Positions 8,332-15,870 of a stretch of DNA of 23,759 bases are shown in pieces. The notes below the pieces were generated by a model. That model did not search any database and was not told the origin of the DNA. It saw nothing but the letters and a program-made list of their open reading frames with translations. Numbering within the stretch: position 1 is the stretch's first letter; every line of letters starts with the position of its first letter. The position numbers were made by a program, and so were the translations under genes. The DNA comes from a virus, in IMG/VR virus record IMGVR_UViG_3300030090_004523, positions 1 through 23,759 of that record. One strand, 5' to 3'.

Positions 8332-9489
8332 TTATCTCACTACTTTAAATGAAAAATCATCATCGAAGTATTGTACAGTTTCTTCATCTGTATTACTTCC
8401 ACTTACAACCTTAAATTCAAATTTATAATATCTTTCTGCTTGTAATCCATCTAACCATAGATTGAAGTAATTACCTGTAGAATCACAGCTAACTAAAGAG
8501 CCAGTTCCAAATGGTATTATTACATCGCCTGTTTGGTCGTCCAATACTGAGTAATAAACACCATCACCACCTATATTTTCCACACTACCGCTTGGTAAGT
8601 ATTTTATAGTTAAATACTCTGAGGCTGTGTTTGAAAAGGACTTTGTAGGATACCTACCTCTACCAACAACTCTAAATTTTATTTTTGATTTCTCTTTGTA
8701 TTCAGGTCTTAAATTTTTCATATAAAAAACTAAATCTTCTAATTCTGTTGAGGATAGAGCACTTAAAGAACCTGTACTCCACTTTGTATCATACCACTCA
8801 ACTTCAAGTTTTGGTGGATATATAGTGTTTGTTTGTCTTGAGAAAAATTTGAAATTACCTAAATGGTCGGTATTTCCCTCTTCACCAGAACCACTTCTTA
8901 CTGTTACACCATTATCTGTCACTTTAATACTTCCACTTCTTCTAACTATAAATCCTTCATTGGTGTAAGTTTCATCTAACCACTTATTTACAATTGGTGT
9001 GACATCCATTCTCATATCACCAGTTGACCAAAAGAAAGACTGTGATGCGTAAACTTCATCATGCCAAGTCCCACCTTGTTCATTAGTGAATGATGAAGAA
9101 GCAGGATTCCAAAAGTCCTCTTCCTCTGCACCTGTTTTGTAAGCCCAACTAGCACCTTGTGTTGTAGTTGGATTATCCATATCAAATCCCTCTCCCTCAA
9201 CCCAACTTTGACTTACAGGCCAAGCCCATAAAGATTGACTGTATGATAAATCAGTAGGATTAGCATCGTACATATTGAGATAAAATTTAGGATTCACAAT
9301 CTGTCCTCTAACAATTGATTGTGAAATGTAAGATAAATCGAATTTTATGAGTATACGAGAAACTTTTATATTAGTTCCATCGCTTTTCATATTTTTTTGT
9401 ACTTCTAATATTTCATCCAAACCTGTATTTTTACTACTTGAGGCTTGATATAAAGTTGTATCTATGTCTGGAAAAATAAAATAATGCAT
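8332..9489 (-). CDS. DNRLRE/CBM96-like structural protein of the tail module (385 aa)
   Basis: The N-terminus (about residues 1-215) follows the DNRLRE-type jelly-roll pattern. It has FPDIDTTLYQ, a spacer, NTGLDEILEV, then SRILIKFDLSYI, and later DVTPIVNKWL followed by GFIVRR. In known families this domain is a beta-sandwich found in secreted, often carbohydrate-binding, proteins. Residues about 230-385 contain further beta-rich sequence ending DDFSFKVVR, possibly a second Ig-like or sandwich domain. No signal peptide or transmembrane helix is seen. Its start overlaps the gp6 stop by one base and the ferredoxin follows two bases later. The slot just after gp6 is where T4 has gp7/gp8, so it may be a wedge or peripheral baseplate component; that is inference. 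Confidence 0.75.
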   Translation of the reverse strand: MHYFIFPDIDTTLYQASSSKNTGLDEILEVQKNMKSDGTNIKVSRILIKFDLSYISQSIVRGQIVNPKFYLNMYDANPTDLSYSQSLWAWPVSQSWVEGEGFDMDNPTTTQGASWAYKTGAEEEDFWNPASSSFTNEQGGTWHDEVYASQSFFWSTGDMRMDVTPIVNKWLDETYTNEGFIVRRSGSIKVTDNGVTVRSGSGEEGNTDHLGNFKFFSRQTNTIYPPKLEVEWYDTKWSTGSLSALSSTELEDLVFYMKNLRPEYKEKSKIKFRVVGRGRYPTKSFSNTASEYLTIKYLPSGSVENIGGDGVYYSVLDDQTGDVIIPFGTGSLVSCDSTGNYFNLWLDGLQAERYYKFEFKVVSGSNTDEETVQYFDDDFSFKVVR

Positions 9490-11486
9490 TAGTAACTACC
9501 TCCGGCAGAGCCACCACTATTAGTGTCGCCTACACATTTACCTTCAATATCAATTGATGGAAATTTTAGTTCGAAACAACTCGGATCCATAGATGGGTAA
9601 ACAACACCACCTTTGGTGGCACTCTTTATGTCATACAAATTTCCTGAATATCCTTCCGCACGATTGAATTTGTTTACAATCTGAACGGGTGGTCTGTCTT
9701 GTGAACTTGCTTCTTCATCAACATCATCAGGTGGAACAACTGCTGCTACACCATCAACTAAAGATATCTGATAAGCTAAATCCGATAGAACTATTGGTTG
9801 TCCTATTTGCCACTTATCAGTATCAAAGAATTCTCTAACTTTTTGTACTGACTGTAGGACAACTTGTTCCTTATTATAACCTGATTTAGCTAGTAAATTG
9901 AACTTGACACCTACATTAATAACATAGGCGTCTTTAATATTAACAGCGTCTGTAATCATTCTAAACTGTGTTAGATAAGTTTGAATGTTTTCTTTGACTG
10001 CTTGATTAACCTGAGTTAATTGTTTACCCGCATCATACCCTAAGACATATAGGTTTAATGCTAAGGGATTTTCTACTCTCACCCTGTTACCAGGCAAAGT
10101 GAATGTATTAGCAGGCCCTTGGTCTATCTGAGAGTCTTGTACGATATATGCTTTAGCAATATTACCATACTTAGGTGGTAGGGCGTAGACTCTAGTTATA
10201 TAGTCGGCTTTAGTTACTGCTCTTGATTGTGCTTGAAAGTAAGATAGTGTATTCTGTTTTACTTCTCCAACACTTTCCGCACCTTTACCACCGGATGTTG
10301 GATTTGGATTTATGACCGCTATAGAGTCTTTTACAGTGTTTACCAATGCTGAATCTAGTCCAACCTCATTCAATGAAATGGTTTGATTAGTTATCGAAGT
10401 TATTGAATTTGAATTTACATTATGATTAACACCACCACCATATCTATATGTAATTACAAGTGTAGTATTCGATGGTGCTTGACCATATGTTCTAGTGTTC
10501 AAAAAGTTAGAAGGGTCGAAAGCCGTTCCTAAGTATGTTGGTGAGCCTGGCAAAGTTGAACCAACTGAGTCAGGATTAGGAACTAACTCTTCATCTGGAC
10601 TATCTGATATTCCAGCTCCAAATCTCAATTCTGTTCTATTATCTGTTCTGACATAGCATGTGAATCTACGTGCAGTTTTCAAAAGTTTTAACAAATACGG
10701 TGCTTGGTCTTTGTACTGAAAGTCATCATTACCTTCTGTATTTAAATTTTCAACATCTGTATACACAGTGTCTTGTGCTAAAAAAGGAACTTCGTACCAA
10801 CTATTACCGTCATCATCTGTACAACTTATTATTTCAGTAACATTTGAGTTAGCTAAAGCAATTCTAGTATATTTTTCAGAATCACCAAATGAAAATCTTT
10901 CGGTTGCAACTTCACCACTTTCTATTTTTGCAACCTTTTTAAGTAAGTATGTTACAGGTGTATTTCCAGAACTTTCATATACTGTTTTTGACATTGGGTC
11001 ATATGAGCTTGAAAATTTAAAATTAACATCGCTTGTTGTTCTAAATGTAATACCCGTTTGGGAAGCTAATTGCATACCAGCGTCAATTTTCATAGCATAA
11101 TTTAAGTTTGGAAAAACTTTGTAATCCGCACCTGTTCCTGAAGATGCTGCTGGTACAAGTTGCATGACTTCAACTTCACCAAAAGATGGAGTTGCTAATT
11201 TAGGTTTATATCCGAAAGACTGAGCCATATTGTATACGGTTCTTTTTTCTTCTGCAAAAGCCAGTAAAGACTCTTTAAATTGATTATCTATATAGTATGA
11301 AAGAACATCACCGACATAACTAGCCATTTCAATAAACATCATACCTGGCGAAGCCTCATTAAAATCATTGTATGTATTTGGAAAGTAAACTTTCGCAAAC
11401 TCTATTAAGTTGGATTTGAATGAACTAAAGTCTTTATTTAAATATCTGACTTCTTTTTTGGATGTTTTTGGTACATTGTACGGCAT
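9489..11486 (-). CDS. gp6: Baseplate wedge protein gp6 (baseplate J-like, 665 aa)
   Basis: This is the T4 gp6 / baseplate J-like wedge subunit, which forms the ring of the baseplate and controls its opening during tail contraction. The N-terminus is diagnostic: YLNKDFSSFKSNLIEFAKVY, then NDFNEASPGMMFIEMASYVGDVLSYYID-type sequence (about residues 15-70), and a GYKP segment. A central beta-rich insert follows, then the classical C-terminal half: SRAVTKADYITRVYALPPKYGNIAKAY, NLYVLGYD, and a region of VNIKDAYVINVGVKF plus REFFDTDKWQIGQPIVLSDLAYQISLVDGVAAV. The length is close to T4 gp6 (660 residues). The gene follows gp25 by 13 bases, as expected for cooperating wedge proteins. The C-terminus is Gly/Ser-rich with two cysteines. 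Confidence 0.93.
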   Translation of the reverse strand: MPYNVPKTSKKEVRYLNKDFSSFKSNLIEFAKVYFPNTYNDFNEASPGMMFIEMASYVGDVLSYYIDNQFKESLLAFAEEKRTVYNMAQSFGYKPKLATPSFGEVEVMQLVPAASSGTGADYKVFPNLNYAMKIDAGMQLASQTGITFRTTSDVNFKFSSSYDPMSKTVYESSGNTPVTYLLKKVAKIESGEVATERFSFGDSEKYTRIALANSNVTEIISCTDDDGNSWYEVPFLAQDTVYTDVENLNTEGNDDFQYKDQAPYLLKLLKTARRFTCYVRTDNRTELRFGAGISDSPDEELVPNPDSVGSTLPGSPTYLGTAFDPSNFLNTRTYGQAPSNTTLVITYRYGGGVNHNVNSNSITSITNQTISLNEVGLDSALVNTVKDSIAVINPNPTSGGKGAESVGEVKQNTLSYFQAQSRAVTKADYITRVYALPPKYGNIAKAYIVQDSQIDQGPANTFTLPGNRVRVENPLALNLYVLGYDAGKQLTQVNQAVKENIQTYLTQFRMITDAVNIKDAYVINVGVKFNLLAKSGYNKEQVVLQSVQKVREFFDTDKWQIGQPIVLSDLAYQISLVDGVAAVVPPDDVDEEASSQDRPPVQIVNKFNRAEGYSGNLYDIKSATKGGVVYPSMDPSCFELKFPSIDIEGKCVGDTNSGGSAGGSY

Positions 11487-11499
11487 AGAATTTCTCCGA

Positions 11500-12015
11500 T
11501 TATAAGGTATAGAAAGGGTCTAGTGTGTCGTACTCACCATCACCAATTATTGAATCTGTTAACTCATCATACATAGACTCACCGCCTGCTTGCCCAACAG
11601 TTGCGATATCATCTTTTCTCAAATTTAAATCTAGTGTAGCAACCCTTTGGTCTATGTCAATACTGAAATTCATCTTTACATTGATTTTATTTGGGTTTCT
11701 TTCATCAGATGTTGTAACTATATCTACCACTTTGACATATGGCAACCACTCAGTCAAAGCTGCTCTTATTGCCTCTTCTACTTTTTCAGCTATACTACCA
11801 TCATCTGGCTCAAAAATAACTTTCATCAATTCGCTTCCAAACGTGGGATTACCCAACCGCTCGCCCTTCATCGTCAATAATAAATTTCTTATGTTAGAAC
11901 GTGTTTGTTGTAAAGTTGTTCTTGTTTTATTAAAGAATCCTTGACTACCATAATCTAATGGTAGAGATATTCCTATAAAAACATCTGGATTTAAATCTTT
12001 TTCTAAATTAGACAT
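11500..12015 (-). CDS. gp25: Baseplate wedge protein gp25 (171 aa)
   Basis: This is the gp25-like wedge protein that joins gp6 in the baseplate and contacts the sheath. The pattern from about residue 15 to 125 fits the gp25/GPW family: a first strand LPLDYGSQGFFNKTRTTLQQ, RSNIRNLLLTMKGERLGNPTFGSELMKVIFEP, an EEAIRAALTEWLPYVKV helix and strand, and a C-terminal NKINVKMNFSI-type strand. The GER-x-x-NPxFGS element is the hallmark. The protein is longer than minimal gp25 (about 130 residues) because of an acidic C-terminal extension (YDELTDSIIGDGEYDTLDP). It directly precedes gp6, and its start overlaps the stop of the upstream small gene (TAATG). Confidence 0.93.
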   Translation of the reverse strand: MSNLEKDLNPDVFIGISLPLDYGSQGFFNKTRTTLQQTRSNIRNLLLTMKGERLGNPTFGSELMKVIFEPDDGSIAEKVEEAIRAALTEWLPYVKVVDIVTTSDERNPNKINVKMNFSIDIDQRVATLDLNLRKDDIATVGQAGGESMYDELTDSIIGDGEYDTLDPFYTL

Positions 12016-12485
12016 TATTTTTTCCCATCTTTTTTATCTAATGCTGCCATCACTCCTCTATAATCTTTTGTTAAATTACTCATCACATCTTGTACTGCTG
12101 GATTGGATGTGTCAGCACCAGCTGCTTGTGCTGTTTGTATAGCAGATGCTTGTCTTTTAGTTTCGGCATTACCTAACATATTACCGTAACCTAAAGCATC
12201 AGCCATCTTTGAAGTATCAAATGTTCCCCCACCCATCGTTGGATATTCATCCATTTCTTGTGAGTGTGCTGTTTCATTGAGTATTTTGTTTAGAACAGGA
12301 TCTTTAACATAAGTTTTTTGTTCTTTGCGTTTGGGTAATACATCGGGTACATCAAACCCACCATTGGATTTAGACATTACTGACTTTTTACCTTCGTTAA
12401 TAAATATATCCGTTATCTGTTTTTTTACTTCTTGTTTAACTACTTCTCTAATTAAACCAACAAGTGCTTTTGTTTTATTAGCCAT
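12015..12485 (-). CDS. Small structural-module protein, helical, basic N-terminus (156 aa)
   Basis: A 156-residue protein with an N-terminal amphipathic helix (ALVGLIREVVKQEVKKQITD, about residues 7-26), a polar linker, a Gly-rich PTMGGGTFD segment near residue 83 and a helical, Ala-rich C-terminus ending NLTKDYRGVMAALDKKDGKK. No known catalytic motif, membrane segment or signal is seen. A strong AGGAG ribosome site lies just before the ATG, and a candidate late promoter sits 12 bases upstream, so this gene may start a transcript covering gp25, gp6 and the tail genes. Similar small KEVKK-type proteins recur in marine T4-like phages as I recall, but I cannot assign a part; a baseplate or tail-assembly helper is inferred. 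Confidence 0.75.
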   Translation of the reverse strand: MANKTKALVGLIREVVKQEVKKQITDIFINEGKKSVMSKSNGGFDVPDVLPKRKEQKTYVKDPVLNKILNETAHSQEMDEYPTMGGGTFDTSKMADALGYGNMLGNAETKRQASAIQTAQAAGADTSNPAVQDVMSNLTKDYRGVMAALDKKDGKK

Positions 12486-12496
12486 AATAACTCCTA

Positions 12497-12510
12497 TTTT
12501 ATATAAATAT
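12497..12510 (-). promoter_or_regulatory. Candidate late promoter motif
   Basis: On the minus strand the sequence reads ATATTTATATAAAA and runs directly into TAGGAGTTATT-ATG of the 156-residue gene. It shares the ATATTTATATA core with the motifs at 920-933, 14,750-14,763 and 14,795-14,808. The motif ends only 12 bases from the ATG, so a transcript started here would have a very short leader; it may instead be part of an AT-rich leader. Confidence 0.35.
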
Positions 12511-12525
12511 TTTACTTTTAATTAT

Positions 12526-13041
12526 TTATTTAATTCCAAGCTGTTTGTTCTTTTGTTCATTAACTTTATCAGATTCTTCCTTATCTTTGACTGCTTTTTG
12601 TAATCTGTCTTTTATTTGCTTTGTACTAACTTTTAGGTTATCGACAGTTGGCTCTAAAATGTCACTTACACTACCTAAGTCTTGAATCTCACCTTTAAAT
12701 TTGTCCATAAGTTTTTCTTGAATTAAAGATATGGCAGCAGCAGCCGGATTCAATGCTGAACCAATCACATTGGCTTCTCTTAACTTTTCAGCACCACTTA
12801 GTCCTGATTTGGCAGTTCTGAGTAAACTCGATAATTGATTTTTAAAATTATCAATAGTGACTTGTGTATTTTCTAAATTAGTTATTCTATCTAATACTTT
12901 ATTAACTTCACTAATAGTATCAGAACCACCTTTACCTGACCTGATTTTAGCGACTAATTTTTTCGAGTCCTTTGACAAATCGTCAATCGGATTATTAACA
13001 CTTCGTTTGATAAAATTTCTTACATTGTCTCCTAATCCCAT
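12526..13041 (-). CDS. Coiled-coil protein of the baseplate module (171 aa)
   Basis: A 171-residue, largely helical, Lys-rich protein with probable coiled coils at about residues 40-70 (ISEVNKVLDRITNLENTQVT) and 125-165 (DNLKVSTKQIKDRLQKAVKD). An Ala-rich helix (SALNPAAAAISLIQEKL, about 93-109) lies between them. No catalytic, membrane or metal motif is visible. Its start overlaps the stop of the gp5-like gene by one base, so the two are probably translated together, and it ends 40 bases before the next gene. Its position next to the hub protein suggests a hub-associated or tail-tube-initiator helper; this is inference, and I do not recognise the family by sequence. Confidence 0.75.
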   Translation of the reverse strand: MGLGDNVRNFIKRSVNNPIDDLSKDSKKLVAKIRSGKGGSDTISEVNKVLDRITNLENTQVTIDNFKNQLSSLLRTAKSGLSGAEKLREANVIGSALNPAAAAISLIQEKLMDKFKGEIQDLGSVSDILEPTVDNLKVSTKQIKDRLQKAVKDKEESDKVNEQKNKQLGIK

Positions 13042-14330
13042 TATCCTCTAACTCCTGCAGGATCAGTAATTTTTTCCACTTCGTAATTCTTACTAACAAT
13101 GTTTTCATCTAATTCAGGCCACTCTGCATTACTAAACAATTCTTCTACATCTAAATCATCTTCAGGTAGAGGTGGTGCTTTTCTATTTGGAACAAAAACC
13201 TTATCACTGTAAAACCTAGGTACTCCTTCAAGTTCACTTCTTAAATCTTGTATTGATTTTCTAAATTTTTCTCTCGCATTTGTAATATCTGTATCTTGTT
13301 TGGCTTTTATCATTTCGTTTAGGAAAGCTAAATTTGCTAATAACATATCATCTAAAAAATCGTTCAATGCTTTTCCTATGACTGCAGGCCCGGCTTTAGA
13401 ATCACCAACATATGTTCCTAAGTTTACAGTTCCATTTTCTGTTTCTAAATTAATTGAAGTCTGTGCTGATAAGTTTATATTTCTGTCAGCAAATCCGAAA
13501 ATATCACCACCTGGTGAAGAAACTTCTCCGAACCCTTTGGCATTAAGAGATACGCTATCTGCGTTCAACGATATTACAGAACTTAGAGCTCCACCTAAAT
13601 TTTTAGATAACATCTGACTCGGTGAGGCGTTTCTAAGAGGTATATGTCCATTGTTAGTAATGTAGATATTTGCCTCATCTAAATTTACATCTTCGACATG
13701 AGCTAAGTCTTCATTAAATCTTTTAGCAGTAATATTACCAGAACTTTTACTCTGACCTACAGTCAACTTCATAAAAGGTTGTACAAAATTATTATCGCTA
13801 CCAAAATGTATAGATTGTCCAAATCTACCTTGTATGACAGTATCTCCTTGTTCACAATAAATCTTTCTGTTGAATTTTGTTAATTGTTCATAAGGTTTAC
13901 CATCTCCTTTTGAAAAGGGAACTCTATTCATATTGACTTTTCCAAACAAATTCAAAGGATTAAAGTAATAGAGTTGTCCTAAATAACTAGCAACATTAAC
14001 CACTTCACCTATAATTGGATATTGAATTATATGTGGGGATAAAGGTTTTGCTAAATCATCTAAAACTTCTCCTGTGGGTTGACTATATTTTAGACTAACG
14101 GTTACAGCACCCAACATTGATAAATCAACATTACCATCAGGACCTACTGGAAAATCTTTATCTTTTGGGTCTAAATGACATTTAACAACTTGCGCTGGTT
14201 CTATTTCATAAAACTCATCTGATGTAGACATTTGTTCTATTAAATCTACAACATTACTTTGATTCATAAAACCAGTGCTACTACCTATTGAGGCAACAGA
14301 GTTAGTAACTTTTCTATAGCCAGGTTGCAT
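13041..14330 (-). CDS. Baseplate hub / spike protein, gp5-like, without lysozyme domain (429 aa)
   Basis: Residues about 45-145 look like an OB-fold domain: VVKCHLDPKD, LGAVTVSLKYSQP, and PIIGEVVNVASYLGQLYYF. The motif IYCEQGDTVIQGRFGQSIHFGSDN (about residues 155-178) follows; I associate it with gp5/VgrG-like hub proteins of marine myoviruses. A run of short beta repeats (SLNADSVSLNAKG, DRNINLSAQTSINLETENGTVNLG; about 255-305) fits the triple beta-helix spike. A helical region (DDMLLANLAFLNEMIKAKQ) and a Pro/Asp/Glu-rich tail close the protein. I see no lysozyme-like domain, which in T4 gp5 lies between the OB fold and the helix. It is upstream of the gp25-gp6 block, as hub genes often are. 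Assignment as gp5-like hub is by pattern, not alignment. Confidence 0.8.
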   Translation of the reverse strand: MQPGYRKVTNSVASIGSSTGFMNQSNVVDLIEQMSTSDEFYEIEPAQVVKCHLDPKDKDFPVGPDGNVDLSMLGAVTVSLKYSQPTGEVLDDLAKPLSPHIIQYPIIGEVVNVASYLGQLYYFNPLNLFGKVNMNRVPFSKGDGKPYEQLTKFNRKIYCEQGDTVIQGRFGQSIHFGSDNNFVQPFMKLTVGQSKSSGNITAKRFNEDLAHVEDVNLDEANIYITNNGHIPLRNASPSQMLSKNLGGALSSVISLNADSVSLNAKGFGEVSSPGGDIFGFADRNINLSAQTSINLETENGTVNLGTYVGDSKAGPAVIGKALNDFLDDMLLANLAFLNEMIKAKQDTDITNAREKFRKSIQDLRSELEGVPRFYSDKVFVPNRKAPPLPEDDLDVEELFSNAEWPELDENIVSKNYEVEKITDPAGVRG

Positions 14331-14332
14331 AA

Positions 14333-14719
14333 TTAATTCTCCACCTTTCCTATTTCATTTATATCATCAGAGTGTTTTTGTGCATCAGCTGCTACCTCTT
14401 CTACAGCAGACATTAGTTGTTCCTTTTCCGCATCACTCAAACCAAACTCTTCTTCAGCACCACCTTTGTTTTCTGTGGATATAAGTCTTTGAACTATACT
14501 GGCAACTTTAACTAATTGGTCGTCGTTCTTTACATTAATTTCTAAGTATTCTTTTAACATAGGAATTATTTGAACTGCTGTGTCACCGTCTTTAATAAAT
14601 CCAACAACTTCTTTCATCAGAACTTCCAATTGTTCTTTATTTCTTGCCGTATTATCGTATATATCTTTAAATAAGTCTGACAATGACTTACCATCAAAGA
14701 TTTCATAATCATTTGCCAT
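14333..14719 (-). CDS. Small acidic helical protein, first gene of the late minus-strand operon (128 aa)
   Basis: A 128-residue protein beginning MANDYEIFDGKSLSDLFKDI. The N-terminal FDGKSLSDLFKDIYDNTARNKEQ is a recognisable pattern in unnamed proteins of marine T4-like phages, as I recall. Almost the whole protein is predicted helical (KEQLEVLMKEVVGFI, VQIIPMLKEYLEIN, LVKVASIVQRLI, EKEQLMSAVEEVAADAQ). It is acidic overall and has no cysteine, transmembrane or catalytic motif. A GAGG ribosome site precedes the ATG, and a candidate late promoter lies 30 bases upstream. The gp5-like hub gene starts two bases after its stop. A structural or assembly role is inferred from operon position only. 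Confidence 0.75.
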   Translation of the reverse strand: MANDYEIFDGKSLSDLFKDIYDNTARNKEQLEVLMKEVVGFIKDGDTAVQIIPMLKEYLEINVKNDDQLVKVASIVQRLISTENKGGAEEEFGLSDAEKEQLMSAVEEVAADAQKHSDDINEIGKVEN

Positions 14720-14749
14720 TTTTATCCTCTGAATTGTTATAGAATTGTA

Positions 14750-14763
14750 TCATATATAAATAT
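14750..14763 (-). promoter_or_regulatory. Candidate late promoter for the structural operon
   Basis: Minus-strand sequence ATATTTATATATGA, 30 bases before the ATG of the 128-residue gene and identical over 14 bases to the motif at 920-933. It lies in the 128-base divergent gap. The plus strand at this place reads TATATAAATAT, which contains the T4 late TATAAATA, so it could instead drive the plus-strand gene at 14,848 with a leader of about 80 bases. Confidence 0.5.
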
Positions 14764-14794
14764 TTAGATTTTCAACTTTTGATTAATATATATT

Positions 14795-14808
14795 ATATTT
14801 ATATATAG
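14795..14808 (+). promoter_or_regulatory. Candidate promoter for the plus-strand membrane protein gene
   Basis: Plus-strand sequence ATATTTATATATAG, 39 bases before the ATG at 14,848. It shares the ATATTTATATAT core with three motifs that precede minus-strand late genes, but here on the plus strand before the only plus-strand gene. This orientation match is the main evidence. The minus strand at the same place contains TATAAATA and could alternatively serve the divergent structural operon. Confidence 0.5.
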
Positions 14809-14826
14809 GGTGAAACTCCCTTTTTT
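14807..14826 (+). terminator. Weak terminator-like hairpin in the leader of the plus-strand gene
   Basis: AGGG-TGAAACT-CCCT followed by six T resembles a short intrinsic terminator with a 4-bp stem. It echoes the strong terminator at the other end of the same gene, whose loop region also reads GTGAAA with CTCCC. If transcription starts from the motif at 14,795-14,808, the hairpin would begin at or before the start site and be inactive; if it starts near 14,770, it could act as an attenuator. The evidence is weak. Confidence 0.25.
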
Positions 14827-14847
14827 GTTAACTAATGGAGAATAAAC

Positions 14848-15069
14848 ATGAAGGAAATAATAACAATGGTAAAAGGCTACATAGATGATTTAGCTCATCT
14901 TATGATGTCTTTTGTAGCCATAGGTGCTATATCTGAAGTAATATTCGGTACTGGCGTCTTTGGTGTCAATGTTATTGGTAACCTGACATCTATCATAAAC
15001 ACATTCGGCGAATCTGGTTTCGCTGGGTTAGTCGCGTTGTTGGTGTTGGTGGGTTTGTTTCGTAAGTAG
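14848..15069 (+). CDS. Small two-helix membrane protein, lone plus-strand gene (73 aa)
   Basis: A 73-residue hydrophobic protein. A short charged N-terminus (MKEIITMVKGYIDDLAH) precedes a first hydrophobic segment at about residues 18-41 (LMMSFVAIGAISEVIFGTGV). A polar Asn/Thr/Ser linker (IGNLTSIINTFGESG) follows, then a second hydrophobic segment at about 57-70 (FAGLVALLVLVGLF) and a C-terminal RK. The ATG has a GGAG ribosome site nine bases upstream. It is the only gene on this strand, has a candidate promoter, and ends 15 bases before a strong terminator, so it is its own transcription unit. Its later codons are richer in G and C than its neighbours. Two short TM helices and a positive end fit a small holin or an inner-membrane accessory protein, but I recognise no specific family. 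Confidence 0.8.
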   Translation: MKEIITMVKGYIDDLAHLMMSFVAIGAISEVIFGTGVFGVNVIGNLTSIINTFGESGFAGLVALLVLVGLFRK

Positions 15070-15084
15070 TTCTAAAACAAAGAA

Positions 15085-15110
15085 GGGGAGTGAAAACTCC
15101 CCTTTTTTTT
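15085..15110 (+). terminator. Strong intrinsic terminator after the plus-strand gene
   Basis: GGGGAGT-GAAA-ACTCCCC forms a perfect 7-bp GC-rich stem with a stable GAAA tetraloop, followed directly by eight T (15,103-15,110). It lies 15 bases after the stop of the 73-residue gene. The T tract overlaps the last bases of the converging gp55-like gene by two bases. On the minus strand the hairpin is followed by TTCTTTG, so some termination of the converging transcript is also possible. Confidence 0.92.
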
Positions 15111-15870
15111 ATTCTCTAGTTAAAGAGCCTGTATAAGATACATCAACGACACCCTCTTTTTCGAATTCAGAATATAATCTCTTATTATACTTTTTCATAA
15201 CATTAATAATACGAGTTATATGTTGTGTATTAGAACCTGTCATTTCTCGAATAAGAATGTACAGTGCCTTTTTATTGAAGTTTTCTAAGTTTTGTTTTAT
15301 CCTAAAGAGATGTAGTACAGAGTCGGCAACTCTAATATCTTTATCTCTACGAAATATATTTGTTAGATTATATTCCCAAAATCTAACCAACTCTTCTGTA
15401 AATAAAGAATTAATTTCGGTTCTCTCACTTAAATTAGTTTCACCTGTTATGTTTCTTTTATAATCTAAAACATCTATTCCATCGTGTATCTTACCCATTT
15501 TGTAATTCTTATTATTATTTAGAATAAGGTAGTTTTTAGCAACAATACTAAAGTAAGAAAATGCTTTTCCTTTACCTTCTTTAAATTTGTGCATGTTCAT
15601 CACAAGAAAAGATACCACTTCATTCTTTACTTCTTCAGATGTTGTATCGAAGTAATAAAACTTAAACGTATGAATTATGTTCTCTGCTAATTTATCAAAA
15701 GCAGCTCTTATATGTTCATTGTAAATCTTATTTCTTAAACTTGGACTGTCACTATTATTATATCTTATTATTGCTTTCTCAGTTCCCTGATGAAAATAAT
15801 AGTTCTTTGGTCTCTTCTTTCTTTTCTTTCTTTTCTTTGCTACTGAGCCTGATGTTTGCATTGATGGCAT
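15109..15870 (-). CDS. gp55: gp55-family late transcription sigma factor (253 aa)
   Basis: In T4, gp55 is a minimal sigma factor that directs host RNA polymerase to late promoters. Here the pattern YYFHQGTEKAIIRYN, then IYNEHIRAAFDKLAENIIHT, TFKFYYFD, EVVSFLVMNMHKF, and KGKAFSYFSIVAKNYLI (about residues 25-120) matches the conserved sigma-region-2-like core of this family in marine T4-like phages. The C-terminal part has the HITRIINVMKKYNK helix expected of a DNA- or polymerase-contacting end. The N-terminus is very basic (KKRKKRKKRPK). The length exceeds T4 gp55 (185 residues). The start overlaps the preceding gene's stop by one base. Candidate late motifs stand before the structural genes it would control. 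Confidence 0.88.
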   Translation of the reverse strand: MPSMQTSGSVAKKRKKRKKRPKNYYFHQGTEKAIIRYNNSDSPSLRNKIYNEHIRAAFDKLAENIIHTFKFYYFDTTSEEVKNEVVSFLVMNMHKFKEGKGKAFSYFSIVAKNYLILNNNKNYKMGKIHDGIDVLDYKRNITGETNLSERTEINSLFTEELVRFWEYNLTNIFRRDKDIRVADSVLHLFRIKQNLENFNKKALYILIREMTGSNTQHITRIINVMKKYNKRLYSEFEKEGVVDVSYTGSLTRE

